Below, piece after piece: positions 1-8,977 of a stretch of 64,000 nt of DNA. The DNA lies in the NCBI RefSeq assembly GCF_013407925.2, contig NZ_CP060201.1:1736001-1800000 (forward strand), read 5' to 3'. Every line of letters starts with the position of its first letter. The first letter of the stretch is position 1. The stretch comes from Pseudomonas protegens. Lineage in GTDB: Bacteria; Pseudomonadota; Gammaproteobacteria; Pseudomonadales; Pseudomonadaceae. The translations under genes were made by a program, and so were the position numbers. Under the pieces are notes generated by a model that was not told the DNA's origin, did no database searches, and saw only the letters and a list, made by a program, of their open reading frames with translations.

Positions 1-13
1 TAGGAGCGTTGTA

Positions 14-933
14 ATGCCTGACATCTATCACTTTTTCCAACAGCTGGTTAACGGTCTGACCGTTGGCAGCACGTATGCCCTGATCGCCATCGGCTATACG
101 ATGGTCTACGGCATCATTGGAATGATCAACTTCGCCCACGGCGAGGTGTACATGATCGGCTCCTACGTGGCGTTCATCGCCATCGCCGGGCTGGCCATGA
201 TGGGACTCGACAGTGTCCCGCTGTTGATGACCGCAGCCTTCATCGCGAGCATCGTCGTTACCAGTGCCTACGGCTACAGCATCGAACGGATCGCCTACCG
301 CCCCTTGCGTGGCAGCAACCGTTTGATTCCGCTGATTTCGGCCATCGGCATGTCGATCTTCCTGCAGAACACCGTTCTGTTGGCGCAGGACTCCAAGGAC
401 AAATCCATTCCCAACCTGATCCCGGGCAACTTCTCCATCGGGCCAGGCGGCGCACATGAAGTGCTGATTTCCTACATGCAGATCGTGGTATTCGTGGTGA
501 CCCTCATCGCCATGCTCGGCCTGACGCTGTTCATCTCCCGTTCTCGCCTGGGACGCGCCTGCCGCGCCTGCGCCGAGGACATCAAGATGGCCAACCTCCT
601 GGGGATCAATACCAACAACATCATCGCCCTGACCTTCGTGATCGGCGCCGCACTGGCCGCCATCGCCGCCGTGCTGCTGAGCATGCAATACGGTGTGATC
701 AACCCCAACGCCGGTTTCCTGGTGGGCCTCAAGGCCTTCACCGCAGCGGTCTTGGGCGGCATCGGCAGCATTCCGGGCGCGATGCTCGGCGGGCTGGTGC
801 TGGGGGTGGCCGAAGCCTTTGGTGCCGACGTGTTCGGCGACCAGTACAAGGACGTCGTGGCGTTCGGCCTGTTGGTTCTGGTGCTGTTGTTCCGTCCGAC
901 CGGCATTCTGGGCCGTCCGGAGGTTGAGAAAGT

Positions 934-937
<4 letters not shown>
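14..937 (+). CDS. livH: Branched-chain amino acid ABC transporter permease LivH (BraD)
   Basis: This is an inner-membrane permease of the high-affinity Leu/Ile/Val ABC importer. The 307-residue protein is almost entirely hydrophobic helices with the typical LivH N-terminus ([20 protein letters not shown]) and the conserved GxxxNFAHGE segment near residue 38. The C-terminal [16 protein letters not shown] loop is the likely contact for the ATPases. A ribosome site (taggag) lies 7-9 nt upstream of the ATG. It overlaps livM by 4 nt (ATGA), showing translational coupling. The periplasmic binding protein gene (livK/braC) is not in the window and presumably lies just to the left. The family call is firm. 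Confidence 0.96.
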
Positions 938-2186
<1,249 letters not shown>

Positions 2187-2190
<4 letters not shown>

Positions 2191-2954
2191 GCCGCGAGAT
2201 CCTCAAAGTAACCGGCCTGTCGATGCGTTTCGGCGGCCTGCTGGCGGTCAATGGCGTGGCCCTGACCGTCAAGGAAAAACAAGTGGTGGCGCTGATCGGC
2301 CCGAACGGCGCCGGCAAGACCACGGTGTTCAACTGCCTCACCGGTTTCTACCAGCCCAGCGCCGGCAGCATCCTGCTGGACGGCGAGCCGATCGAAGGCC
2401 TGCCGGGCCATCAGATCGCCCGCAAGGGCGTGGTGCGGACCTTCCAGAACGTGCGCCTGTTCAAGGACATGACCGCGGTCGAGAACCTGTTGATCGCCCA
2501 GCACCGGCACCTGAACACCAACTTCCTGGCCGGTCTGTTCAAGACCCCGGCGTTCCGCAAGAGCGAGCGCGAGGCCATGGAATACGCCGGCTACTGGCTG
2601 GACAAGGTCAACCTGCGGGAGTTCGCCAACCGCCCCGCCGGGACCCTGGCCTACGGTCAGCAACGCCGTCTGGAAATCGCCCGCTGCATGATGACCCGTC
2701 CGCGGATCCTCATGCTCGACGAGCCGGCCGCCGGCCTCAACCCCAAGGAAACCGAGGACCTCAAAGCGCTGATCAGCGTGCTGCGCGAGGAGCACAACGT
2801 CACCGTGCTGCTGATCGAACACGACATGAAGCTGGTCATGAGCATTTCCGACCATATCGTGGTGATCAACCAGGGCACGCCCCTGGCCGACGGCACGCCG
2901 GAACAGATCCGCGACAATCCCGAAGTGATCAAAGCCTACCTGGGGGAAGCGTAA
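2187..2954 (+). CDS. livG: Branched-chain amino acid ABC transporter ATPase LivG (BraF)
   Basis: This is one of the two cytoplasmic ATPases that power the Liv importer. The 255-residue ABC domain shows Walker A (GPNGAGKTT, about residue 38), a signature segment of the LivG type ([13 protein letters not shown]), Walker B ([13 protein letters not shown]) and the switch His ([10 protein letters not shown]). The degenerate signature without LSGGQ is normal for LivG. It overlaps livM by 4 nt and abuts livF (TAA then ATG). Confidence 0.96.
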
Positions 2955-3656
2955 ATGCTGCAGTTCGAAAACGTTTCCACCTTCTACGGCAAGATCCAGG
3001 CGTTGCACAGCGTCAACGTCGAGATCCGCCAGGGCGAAATCGTCACCCTGATCGGCGCCAACGGTGCCGGCAAATCCACCCTGCTGATGACCCTCTGCGG
3101 CTCGCCCCAGGCCCACAGCGGCAGCATCCGCTACCTGGGTGAAGAGCTGGTGGGGCAAAGCTCGGCGCAGATCATGCGCAAGAGCATTGCCGTGGTCCCC
3201 GAAGGCCGCCGGGTATTCGCCCGCCTGACCGTGGAAGAAAACCTCGCCATGGGCGGTTTCTTCACCGACAAGGGCGACTACCAGGAGCAGATGGACAAGG
3301 TCCTGGGGTTGTTCCCACGGCTCAAGGAACGCTTCACCCAGCGCGGCGGCACCATGTCCGGCGGCGAACAGCAGATGCTCGCCATCGGCCGGGCGCTGAT
3401 GAGCAAGCCCAAGCTGTTGCTGCTGGACGAACCGTCCCTGGGCCTGGCGCCGATCATCATCCAGCAGATCTTCGACATCATCGAACAGCTGCGCCGCGAC
3501 GGCGTGACGGTGTTCCTGGTGGAGCAGAACGCCAACCAGGCGCTGAAGATCGCCGACCGCGCCTACGTGCTGGAAAACGGCCGGGTGGTGATGCAAGGCA
3601 CCGGCGAGGCGCTGCTGACCGATCCGAAGGTGCGCGAAGCCTATCTGGGCGGCTAA
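2955..3656 (+). CDS. livF: Branched-chain amino acid ABC transporter ATPase LivF (BraG)
   Basis: This is the second ATPase of the Liv importer, 233 residues, the usual length. Visible motifs are Walker A GANGAGKST, signature MSGGEQQMLAIGRAL, Walker B LLLLDEPSLGLAP and the switch His region VFLVEQNANQAL (the family has Gln/Asn here rather than His-Asp). It is the last gene of the operon and is followed 16 nt later by a strong intrinsic terminator. Confidence 0.96.
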   Translation: MLQFENVSTFYGKIQALHSVNVEIRQGEIVTLIGANGAGKSTLLMTLCGSPQAHSGSIRYLGEELVGQSSAQIMRKSIAVVPEGRRVFARLTVEENLAMGGFFTDKGDYQEQMDKVLGLFPRLKERFTQRGGTMSGGEQQMLAIGRALMSKPKLLLLDEPSLGLAPIIIQQIFDIIEQLRRDGVTVFLVEQNANQALKIADRAYVLENGRVVMQGTGEALLTDPKVREAYLGG

Positions 3657-3671
3657 GCACTCGCGTCAATG

Positions 3672-3698
3672 AAAACGGCCCTTCGGGGCCGTTTTTTT
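3672..3698 (+). terminator. Rho-independent terminator after livF
   Basis: A 10-bp stem (AAAACGGCCC / GGGCCGTTTT) closes a TTCG tetraloop and runs into a T tract. It separates the liv operon from the bufferin operon. Confidence 0.9.
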
Positions 3699-3728
3699 CA
3701 TGGCGCAATAAAAAACTCCGCCCCGGGC

Positions 3729-3757
3729 TGTAACAAATCCCCAGGTGCCTTCTCTAC
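3729..3757 (+). promoter_or_regulatory. Candidate ECF-sigma promoter of the buf operon
   Basis: TGTAAC at 3729-3734 is followed after 16 nt by TCTCTACAGG, about 55 nt before the bufA start. The AAC-type -35 and this spacing fit ECF sigma factors rather than sigma-70. No ECF sigma or anti-sigma gene lies next to the operon in this window, so the regulator would act in trans. This is pattern-based inference only. Confidence 0.4.
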
Positions 3758-3812
3758 AGGGATAAGCAAGCACACACGCTTTCTTAAACCCACCCCGATC
3801 CGGAGAAACACC

Positions 3813-4115
3813 ATGAGCACCACTCGCACCCTGTCCGCCACCGCCCTGGTCCTGGCCCTGGGCTCCGCCCTGAGCATCGCTGCGGTGTCCACCACTGCCC
3901 ATGCCGCCGACGACATGGAGAAGTGCTTCGGCGTGGCCATGAAAGGCAAGAACGATTGCGCCGCGGGCGCCGGCACCACCTGCGCCGGGACCTCCAAGGT
4001 CAACGATCAGGCCAATGCCTGGAAACTGGTGCCCAAGGGCACTTGCGAAAAAACCGCCAGCAGCACCTCGCCCACCGGCTTCGGCCAGCTCGAAGCCTTC
4101 AAAGCCAAGTCCTGA
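3813..4115 (+). CDS. bufA: BufA1/DUF2282-type bufferin precursor peptide
   Basis: This is the precursor of a periplasmic, copper-sequestering modified peptide (bufferin). The 100-residue product has a Sec signal peptide ending near AHA (residues 29-31). A short mature part follows with four Cys at 38, 49, 57 and 78 in the family contexts EKCFG, NDC, TTCAG and GTCEK. In studied members, Cys residues are converted to thiooxazoles by the BufB/BufC enzyme. The start is set by GGAG eight nt upstream of ATG 3813; a longer frame from 3669 begins inside the liv terminator and lacks a ribosome site. It heads an operon with bufB, bufC and a DoxX gene. Family assignment is from recognised sequence pattern; copper binding is known for homologues, not shown here. 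Confidence 0.88.
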   Translation: MSTTRTLSATALVLALGSALSIAAVSTTAHAADDMEKCFGVAMKGKNDCAAGAGTTCAGTSKVNDQANAWKLVPKGTCEKTASSTSPTGFGQLEAFKAKS

Positions 4116-4140
4116 TCCCGCATTAGCCTGAGTGTCGAAG

Positions 4141-5031
4141 ATGAACAGCGCCCTGATCCACAACACCCGCCACGACATTCAGGCGTGCGCCCCGAGCCTG
4201 CCGCCCCGCGCAGGCCTGGGGCTCAAGAGCGAACACTTCAAGGACGTCCTCGAACAGCGGCCCGATATCGGCTTTTTCGAGGTGCATGCCGAGAACTACA
4301 TGGTGGCGGGCGGGCCCTTCCATCATTATCTGGGGTTGATCCGCGCAGACTATTCGCTGTCGCTGCACGGCGTCGGCCTGTCCATCGGTGGCGAAGGCCC
4401 CCTGGACAGCGAGCACCTGCGGCGCCTGGCGGTCTTGATCGAGCGCTATCAACCCCAGTCCTTTTCCGAACACCTGGCCTGGTCCAGCCATGGCCCGGTG
4501 TTTCTCAACGACTTGCTGCCCCTGGCCTACGATGTGCCGACCCTGCAGCGGGTCTGCGAACATATCGACCAACTGCAGAATCACCTGGGGCGCACCATGC
4601 TGCTGGAAAACCCCGCTACCTACCTGCAGTTCCAACGCTCGACCCTGGACGAGACGGACTTCATCCGCGAGGTGATCCAGCGCAGCGGTTGCGGCCTGCT
4701 GCTGGACGTCAACAACCTCTACGTTTCCTGCATCAACCACCAGCGCGATCCCCAGGCCTATCTGCAGGCACTGCCGCTGCACGCGGTGGGCGAGATTCAC
4801 CTGGCCGGGTTCGCCGAAGACCAGGACAGCCTCGGCGACCGTCTGTTGATCGACGATCACGGCGCCCCGGTGGACCGGGAAGTCTGGGCCCTGTACCAGC
4901 AGGTGTTGGAACGGATCGGCCCCATGGCCACCCTGATCGAACGAGACAATCAGGTGCCGAGCCTGACCACCCTGCTGGGGGAGGCCGCTCAGGCACAGGC
5001 GCTGTTGCACCAGGCGCAGGTGCAGCCATGA
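4141..5031 (+). CDS. bufB: BufB: DUF692 multinuclear non-haem iron oxidase (MNIO)
   Basis: This is the probable Cys-modifying enzyme acting on the BufA precursor before export. The roughly 296-residue TIM-barrel protein of the DUF692/MNIO family shows clustered iron-ligand motifs: [52 protein letters not shown] and DDHGAPV. The ATG at 4141 is chosen; a GTG at 4132 in frame is an alternative adding three residues. It sits 25 nt after bufA and overlaps bufC by 4 nt (ATGA), so enzyme and partner are coupled. Confidence 0.9.
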   Translation: MNSALIHNTRHDIQACAPSLPPRAGLGLKSEHFKDVLEQRPDIGFFEVHAENYMVAGGPFHHYLGLIRADYSLSLHGVGLSIGGEGPLDSEHLRRLAVLIERYQPQSFSEHLAWSSHGPVFLNDLLPLAYDVPTLQRVCEHIDQLQNHLGRTMLLENPATYLQFQRSTLDETDFIREVIQRSGCGLLLDVNNLYVSCINHQRDPQAYLQALPLHAVGEIHLAGFAEDQDSLGDRLLIDDHGAPVDREVWALYQQVLERIGPMATLIERDNQVPSLTTLLGEAAQAQALLHQAQVQP

Positions 5032-5798
5032 GTAACCACGCCTGTTTTGCCCAGGCGCTACTGAGCGCCGAATCCACCTGCCCGGCGGGGCTTTGCAGCA
5101 GTAACGGCGCCAATCCGGCCAGCCGCTTCGCGGTCTATCGCAACAACGTGCAAGGCTCGCTGATCAACGCCCTCGCCGAGGCCTATCCGGTGGTGGCGCA
5201 ACTGGTGGGACAGACATTCTTCAACGCCATGGCCCGTCTGTACGTGCAGGATTTCCCCCCGCACAGCCCGTTGCTCAACGACTACGGCCAGGACCTGGCG
5301 GACTTCATCCAGGGCTTCGCTCCGGCGGCGGCCCTGCCTTATCTGGCCGATATGGCGCGCCTGGAACGGCTGCGGGTCGAGGCTTATCACGCCGCCGACG
5401 CCGAACCTCTGCCACCGGCCCGGTTGCTGGCGGCAATGAACCAGCCCGATCGCCTCGGCCAGCTCTGCCTGCGGCTGCATCCGTCACTGCGCACCCTGCA
5501 CTCGGCGTTCGCCGTCGTCAGCCTGTGGGCCGCTCACCAGAGCGACGCCGCCTGGCCAGCGTTCGACCTGCACCAGGGCCAGCACGCCCTGGTGCTGCGC
5601 AACGCTTTGGACGTCGAGGTGATTGCCGTGGACCTGGGCGCCATGACCTTTATCGACGCTCTGCGCAATCACTGGCCGCTGGAAGTCGCGGCGGCCTATG
5701 CCCTGGATGCCCAGGCCAGCTTCGACCTGGGCCAGTGCCTGGGCCTGCTGCTGGCCCACGGTGCCCTTATCGATCTGCAACCTCACCAGAAGGCTTGA
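5028..5798 (+). CDS. bufC: BufC: DUF2063 partner protein of the MNIO enzyme
   Basis: This is a 256-residue protein with the N-terminal DUF2063 domain ([29 protein letters not shown], then [13 protein letters not shown]). DUF2063 is often labelled putative DNA-binding. In MNIO systems it acts as a RiPP recognition partner that presents the precursor to BufB. The start ATG overlaps the bufB stop. The remaining domain has no obvious catalytic motif. Role is inferred from operon context and family knowledge. Confidence 0.85.
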   Translation: MSNHACFAQALLSAESTCPAGLCSSNGANPASRFAVYRNNVQGSLINALAEAYPVVAQLVGQTFFNAMARLYVQDFPPHSPLLNDYGQDLADFIQGFAPAAALPYLADMARLERLRVEAYHAADAEPLPPARLLAAMNQPDRLGQLCLRLHPSLRTLHSAFAVVSLWAAHQSDAAWPAFDLHQGQHALVLRNALDVEVIAVDLGAMTFIDALRNHWPLEVAAAYALDAQASFDLGQCLGLLLAHGALIDLQPHQKA

Positions 5799-5800
5799 CC

Positions 5801-6310
5801 ATGAACACCCAGACAAAAACGCCCATTAGCGGATTGCTGACTCAAATCATTCAAGGGTTCGAGCGCATTCCCTACAGCCTGATCGCCTTTATTGCGCGTT
5901 TTTCCATCGCCGCGGTGTTCTGGAAATCCGGCCAGACCAAGGTCGAGGGGCTGGCCATCGACCTGTTCGGCGGCACCTTCCAACTGGGCTGGCCACGTCT
6001 GGCGGACTCCACCATTCCCCTGTTCCAGAGCGAATACCACGTGCCACTGCTGAGCCCGGAAGTGGCGGCGCACCTGGCGGCCTTCGCCGAACACTTTTTC
6101 CCGGTACTGATCCTGCTGGGACTGGCCACGCGCTTTTCCGCCCTGGCGCTGCTGGGGATGACCCTGACCATCCAGCTCTTCGTCTACCCCGACGCCTACC
6201 CGACCCACGGCACCTGGGCGGCGATCCTGCTGCTGTTGATGGCCCGTGGCCCGGGCGTGTTTTCCCTCGACCACCTGCTGGCCCGGCATTTTCAACACCG
6301 CCCTCTGTAG
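5801..6310 (+). CDS. DoxX-family membrane protein of the buf operon
   Basis: A 169-residue integral membrane protein with four hydrophobic segments and the DoxX-type RFSIAAVFWKSGQTKV segment near residue 34. It starts two nt after the bufC stop, so it is the fourth gene of the operon. DoxX proteins commonly accompany DUF2282/DUF692/DUF2063 genes; their role in copper handling is unknown. Its TAG stop is supplied by the left arm of a palindromic repeat that also holds the stop of the convergent LysR gene. Confidence 0.88.
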   Translation: MNTQTKTPISGLLTQIIQGFERIPYSLIAFIARFSIAAVFWKSGQTKVEGLAIDLFGGTFQLGWPRLADSTIPLFQSEYHVPLLSPEVAAHLAAFAEHFFPVLILLGLATRFSALALLGMTLTIQLFVYPDAYPTHGTWAAILLLLMARGPGVFSLDHLLARHFQHRPL

Positions 6311-6387
6311 CCGCTGCCGCAGGCTGCGAACAGGGCCATAGGCCCTCTAACCGATTCAAGTTCGCAACCCATTGGCCGCGACTACAG
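6305..6387. repeat. Inverted repeat between convergent genes, holding both stop codons
   Basis: Outer arms CTGTAGCCGCTGCC (6305-6318) and GGCCGCGACTACAG (6374-6387) are imperfect inverted copies. Inner arms TGCGAAC / GTTCGCA and an AGGGCC/GGCCCT core complete a large hairpin. The TAG stop of the DoxX gene and the TAG stop of the LysR gene lie in the two outer arms. It may act as a bidirectional terminator. Confidence 0.7.
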
Positions 6388-7290
6388 GCGATCCAGCGCC
6401 TCACCGCTGCGGCGGAACCAGTCCATCAGGTAATCGGCCAGCACCTGGGTACGCCTGGGCAGGCCGCCCTGATAGGGATGCACCAGGTACATCGGCATGC
6501 TGCGGGTCTGGTAGTCCCGCAACAGCCAGCGCAAGCGGCCATCGGCCAACTCGCTGTGCAGCACGTAGGACGGCAGCCGGGCGATTCCCGCCCCTACCAG
6601 GGCGGCCTTCTTCAGCAGGTTGTAGTGATTGCTGGCAAAAGGCCCGGAAACCCGCACCCGCAGCAGCTCATGGCGCTGGTGATACAGCCATTCCTCGCGC
6701 CCGCTGTAGTGGCTGTTGAGCAGGCAGCGGTGCTCGGCCAGCTCCGCGGGGGTCTGCGGCTCACCGTATTGCTCCAGATAGGCCGGGCTGGCGCAGGTCA
6801 TTTCATGCCAGGCCAGCAGCGGCCGGGCCACCAGGCGCTGGTCACTGGCCACCTCGGAACGCACGGCCAGGTCAAACCCTTCCCGGTTCAGGTCGCGGTA
6901 GCTGTTGTTCAGGTCCAGCTCGATCTGCACCTGGGGATAGTGCCGGGAGAACTCCAGCAGCAGGCCGTCGAAAAAGGTTTCGCCCAGGGACACCGGCACC
7001 GTCAGGCGCACCGGCCCGGCCATGTCGTCCTTGAGCCGCGCCAGGGCCTGATGCGCGCGTTCGACTTGAGCCACCAGCGCCTGGGCCTGGGGCAGCAAGG
7101 CCGCGCCGGCAGCGGTCAGGTCCAGGCGCCGGGTGGTGCGTTGCAACAGCACCACGGCGTAGCGCGCCTCCAGGGCGCTGAGGCGCTTGGACAACTGGCC
7201 CTTGCTGCACCCCAGGCGCTGGGCCGCCAGGGTAAAGCTGCCCGCCTCCACCAGCACGGCAAACGCCGCCAGGTCATCCATCTCGCTCAT
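6382..7290 (-). CDS. LysR-family transcriptional regulator
   Basis: A 302-residue LysR regulator. The N-terminal winged HTH covers residues 1-60 (AFAVLVEAGSFTLAAQRLGCSKGQLSKRLSALE) and is followed by a substrate-binding domain. GGAAACA six nt upstream supports the ATG at 7290 rather than the TTG-type extension at 7314. It is transcribed away from the SDR gene at 7395 with a 104-nt shared region, so that gene is the likely target. The sensed ligand cannot be told. Confidence 0.9.
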   Translation of the reverse strand: MSEMDDLAAFAVLVEAGSFTLAAQRLGCSKGQLSKRLSALEARYAVVLLQRTTRRLDLTAAGAALLPQAQALVAQVERAHQALARLKDDMAGPVRLTVPVSLGETFFDGLLLEFSRHYPQVQIELDLNNSYRDLNREGFDLAVRSEVASDQRLVARPLLAWHEMTCASPAYLEQYGEPQTPAELAEHRCLLNSHYSGREEWLYHQRHELLRVRVSGPFASNHYNLLKKAALVGAGIARLPSYVLHSELADGRLRWLLRDYQTRSMPMYLVHPYQGGLPRRTQVLADYLMDWFRRSGEALDRL

Positions 7291-7394
7291 GGATTGTTTC
7301 CATTTGAAAACCAAAGGTTGCCTATTAGCGCGTTAATCCATGGAAAAAACCACTCTAGACTGCAATCTCTTCCCCCCTTTTCGAGGAACAGCCC

Positions 7395-7994
7395 ATGAAG
7401 ATTCTCTTGATCGGTGCCAACGGCACCATTGGTTCGGCGGTTGACCGGGAACTGTCCCAGCGTCACGAGGTGATCCGGATTGGCCGTAGCAGCGGCGACT
7501 TTCAGGTGGACATCAGTGATGCCCAGTCGATTCGCGCCCTGTTCGAGAAGACCGGGCGCTTCGATGCGCTGGTCTGCGCCGCCGGCAACGTGACCTTCGC
7601 GCCCCTGGCGGACATGACCGCCGAGCACTTCAGCCTGGGCCTCAAGGACAAGCTGATGGGCCAGGTCAACCTGCTGCTGATCGGCCGCGAGTACGCCAAC
7701 GACGGCGCCTCGTTCACCTTCACCACCGGCATCTTGAGCCACGACCCGATCCGCAGCGGGGCCTCGGCGGCCCTGGTCAATGGCGCCCTCGACAGCTTCG
7801 TGCGCGCCGCCGCCATCGAACTGCCGCGGGGCCTGCGGGTCAACTCGATCAGCCCCAACGTGCTGGTGGAAGCCATGGACAGCTACGCCCCGTACTTTCG
7901 TGGCTTCAAGCCGGTGCCGGCGGCCGACGTGGCCCTGGCCTACGCCAAGAGCGTGGAAGGCCTGCAGACTGGCCAGACCTATCGCGTCGGCTGA
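7395..7994 (+). CDS. Short-chain dehydrogenase/reductase-like protein (short form)
   Basis: A 199-residue Rossmann protein with GANGTIG at residues 7-13. The usual YxxxK catalytic pair is not visible: the equivalent stretch reads ASAALVNGALDSF, with Ala and Asn at those places. The family seems to keep the NAD(P) fold and the AAG strand motif (CAAGNVTF) but not the standard SDR chemistry, so activity is uncertain. A ribosome site (cgaggaacag) precedes the ATG. Its divergent neighbour is a LysR gene. Confidence 0.85.
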   Translation: MKILLIGANGTIGSAVDRELSQRHEVIRIGRSSGDFQVDISDAQSIRALFEKTGRFDALVCAAGNVTFAPLADMTAEHFSLGLKDKLMGQVNLLLIGREYANDGASFTFTTGILSHDPIRSGASAALVNGALDSFVRAAAIELPRGLRVNSISPNVLVEAMDSYAPYFRGFKPVPAADVALAYAKSVEGLQTGQTYRVG

Positions 7995-8019
7995 TCCTGC
8001 TTGAGTGGGGCTGGCTTGT

Positions 8020-8101
8020 GTAGGAGCTGGCTTGCCAGCGAAGGCGTCCTCCCGAACCACACCAGACTCCAGGGCCTCTTCGCCGGCAAGCCGGCTCCTA
8101 C
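8020..8101. repeat. REPIN (paired REP palindromes)
   Basis: An 82-nt element with inverted REP arms GTAGGAGCTGGCTTGCCAGC and GCCGGCAAGCCGGCTCCTAC around a short spacer. A second copy of the same length and near-identical sequence lies at 10635-10716, on the other side of the oxidoreductase gene. Confidence 0.88.
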
Positions 8102-8184
8102 GGTTGATGGCGCTGCTGCGTTCAGTCCGGGGTTGTGGTGATCGGGCGGGCTGCGTAACGTGTCGGCTTCCGCTTGGAGGCCCG

Positions 8185-8865
8185 ATGATGCGCGCTGCCC
8201 GTTCACTGCTTTGTTTCGCCCTGTTGCCGCTGTTTGCCGGCTGCCAGATGCTGCCGATGTTCAACCCACAACCCCAGGCGCCGTCCATGGCCGGGCTGAC
8301 CCGGATGCAGGGTGAACTCAGTGCGGCGGACGGCAAGTTGCTGTTCAAGCCCTGCACTGAAGATCGCCGCTATGCGGTCAGTGACGGCGGCGGCACCAGC
8401 GTGCTGCAAGAGGCCGCTACCCTGGCGGAGAAGCAGGGCAAGCTGTTCGCCGACCTGCGGGGCAAGTTCTCCGCCAGTGGCAGCAGCGACGGCCAACTGG
8501 ACCTGCGCCAGCTGTACCGCGTCGAGCGTTCCGCCAGCGCCTGCGGCGACCCGAACTTCCAGCGTCTGATCCTGCGGGCCGGCAGCAAGAACCCGGCCTG
8601 GAACGTCGATGTCAGCGCCAAGGGCATGATGATCGAACGCGCCGGCCAGCCGACCCTGGCCCTGCCCTATCTGGAAGAACAGCTGGGCGACGGCCGTTTC
8701 AACCTCACCAGCGAAGCCAATCACCAGCGCGTGGAGCTCTGGGTGGCGCCGCAGCGCTGCGTCGACCCGGTGACCGGCAGCGTCCAGCACCTCAGTGCCG
8801 AGCTGCGGGTGGACGGTCAGGTGCAGCGCGGTTGCGGCTATTTCGGCGGCTCGCGCAACGACTGA
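8185..8865 (+). CDS. COG3650-type lipoprotein, function unknown
   Basis: A 226-residue secreted lipoprotein with signal peptide and lipobox LFAGC near residue 18. The mature part has several Cys (KPC, SAC, QRC, RGCGYFGG), suggesting disulphides in the periplasm. The ribosome site TTGGAGG ends at 8180; ATG at 8185 and ATG at 8188 are both possible and differ by one residue. The longer frame upstream translates the REPIN and is rejected. The COG3650 link is from the C-terminal QRGCGYFGG-like ending and is moderate. Confidence 0.75.
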   Translation: MMRAARSLLCFALLPLFAGCQMLPMFNPQPQAPSMAGLTRMQGELSAADGKLLFKPCTEDRRYAVSDGGGTSVLQEAATLAEKQGKLFADLRGKFSASGSSDGQLDLRQLYRVERSASACGDPNFQRLILRAGSKNPAWNVDVSAKGMMIERAGQPTLALPYLEEQLGDGRFNLTSEANHQRVELWVAPQRCVDPVTGSVQHLSAELRVDGQVQRGCGYFGGSRND

Positions 8866-8977
8866 TTCGACGAGCAGCGGTTTTAGCCTCACGGCCAGGG
8901 AAGATTGCGGCTTATAATCGCCGGTTTGTGCAAAGCAAGCCGGCGCACTGTTGCGCACCGCCTACCCGGACCCTGTC

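Noticed and set aside
3669..3812. 48-residue N-terminal extension of BufA
   Set aside because: It begins inside the liv terminator and would place the signal peptide internally; ATG 3813 has a good ribosome site.
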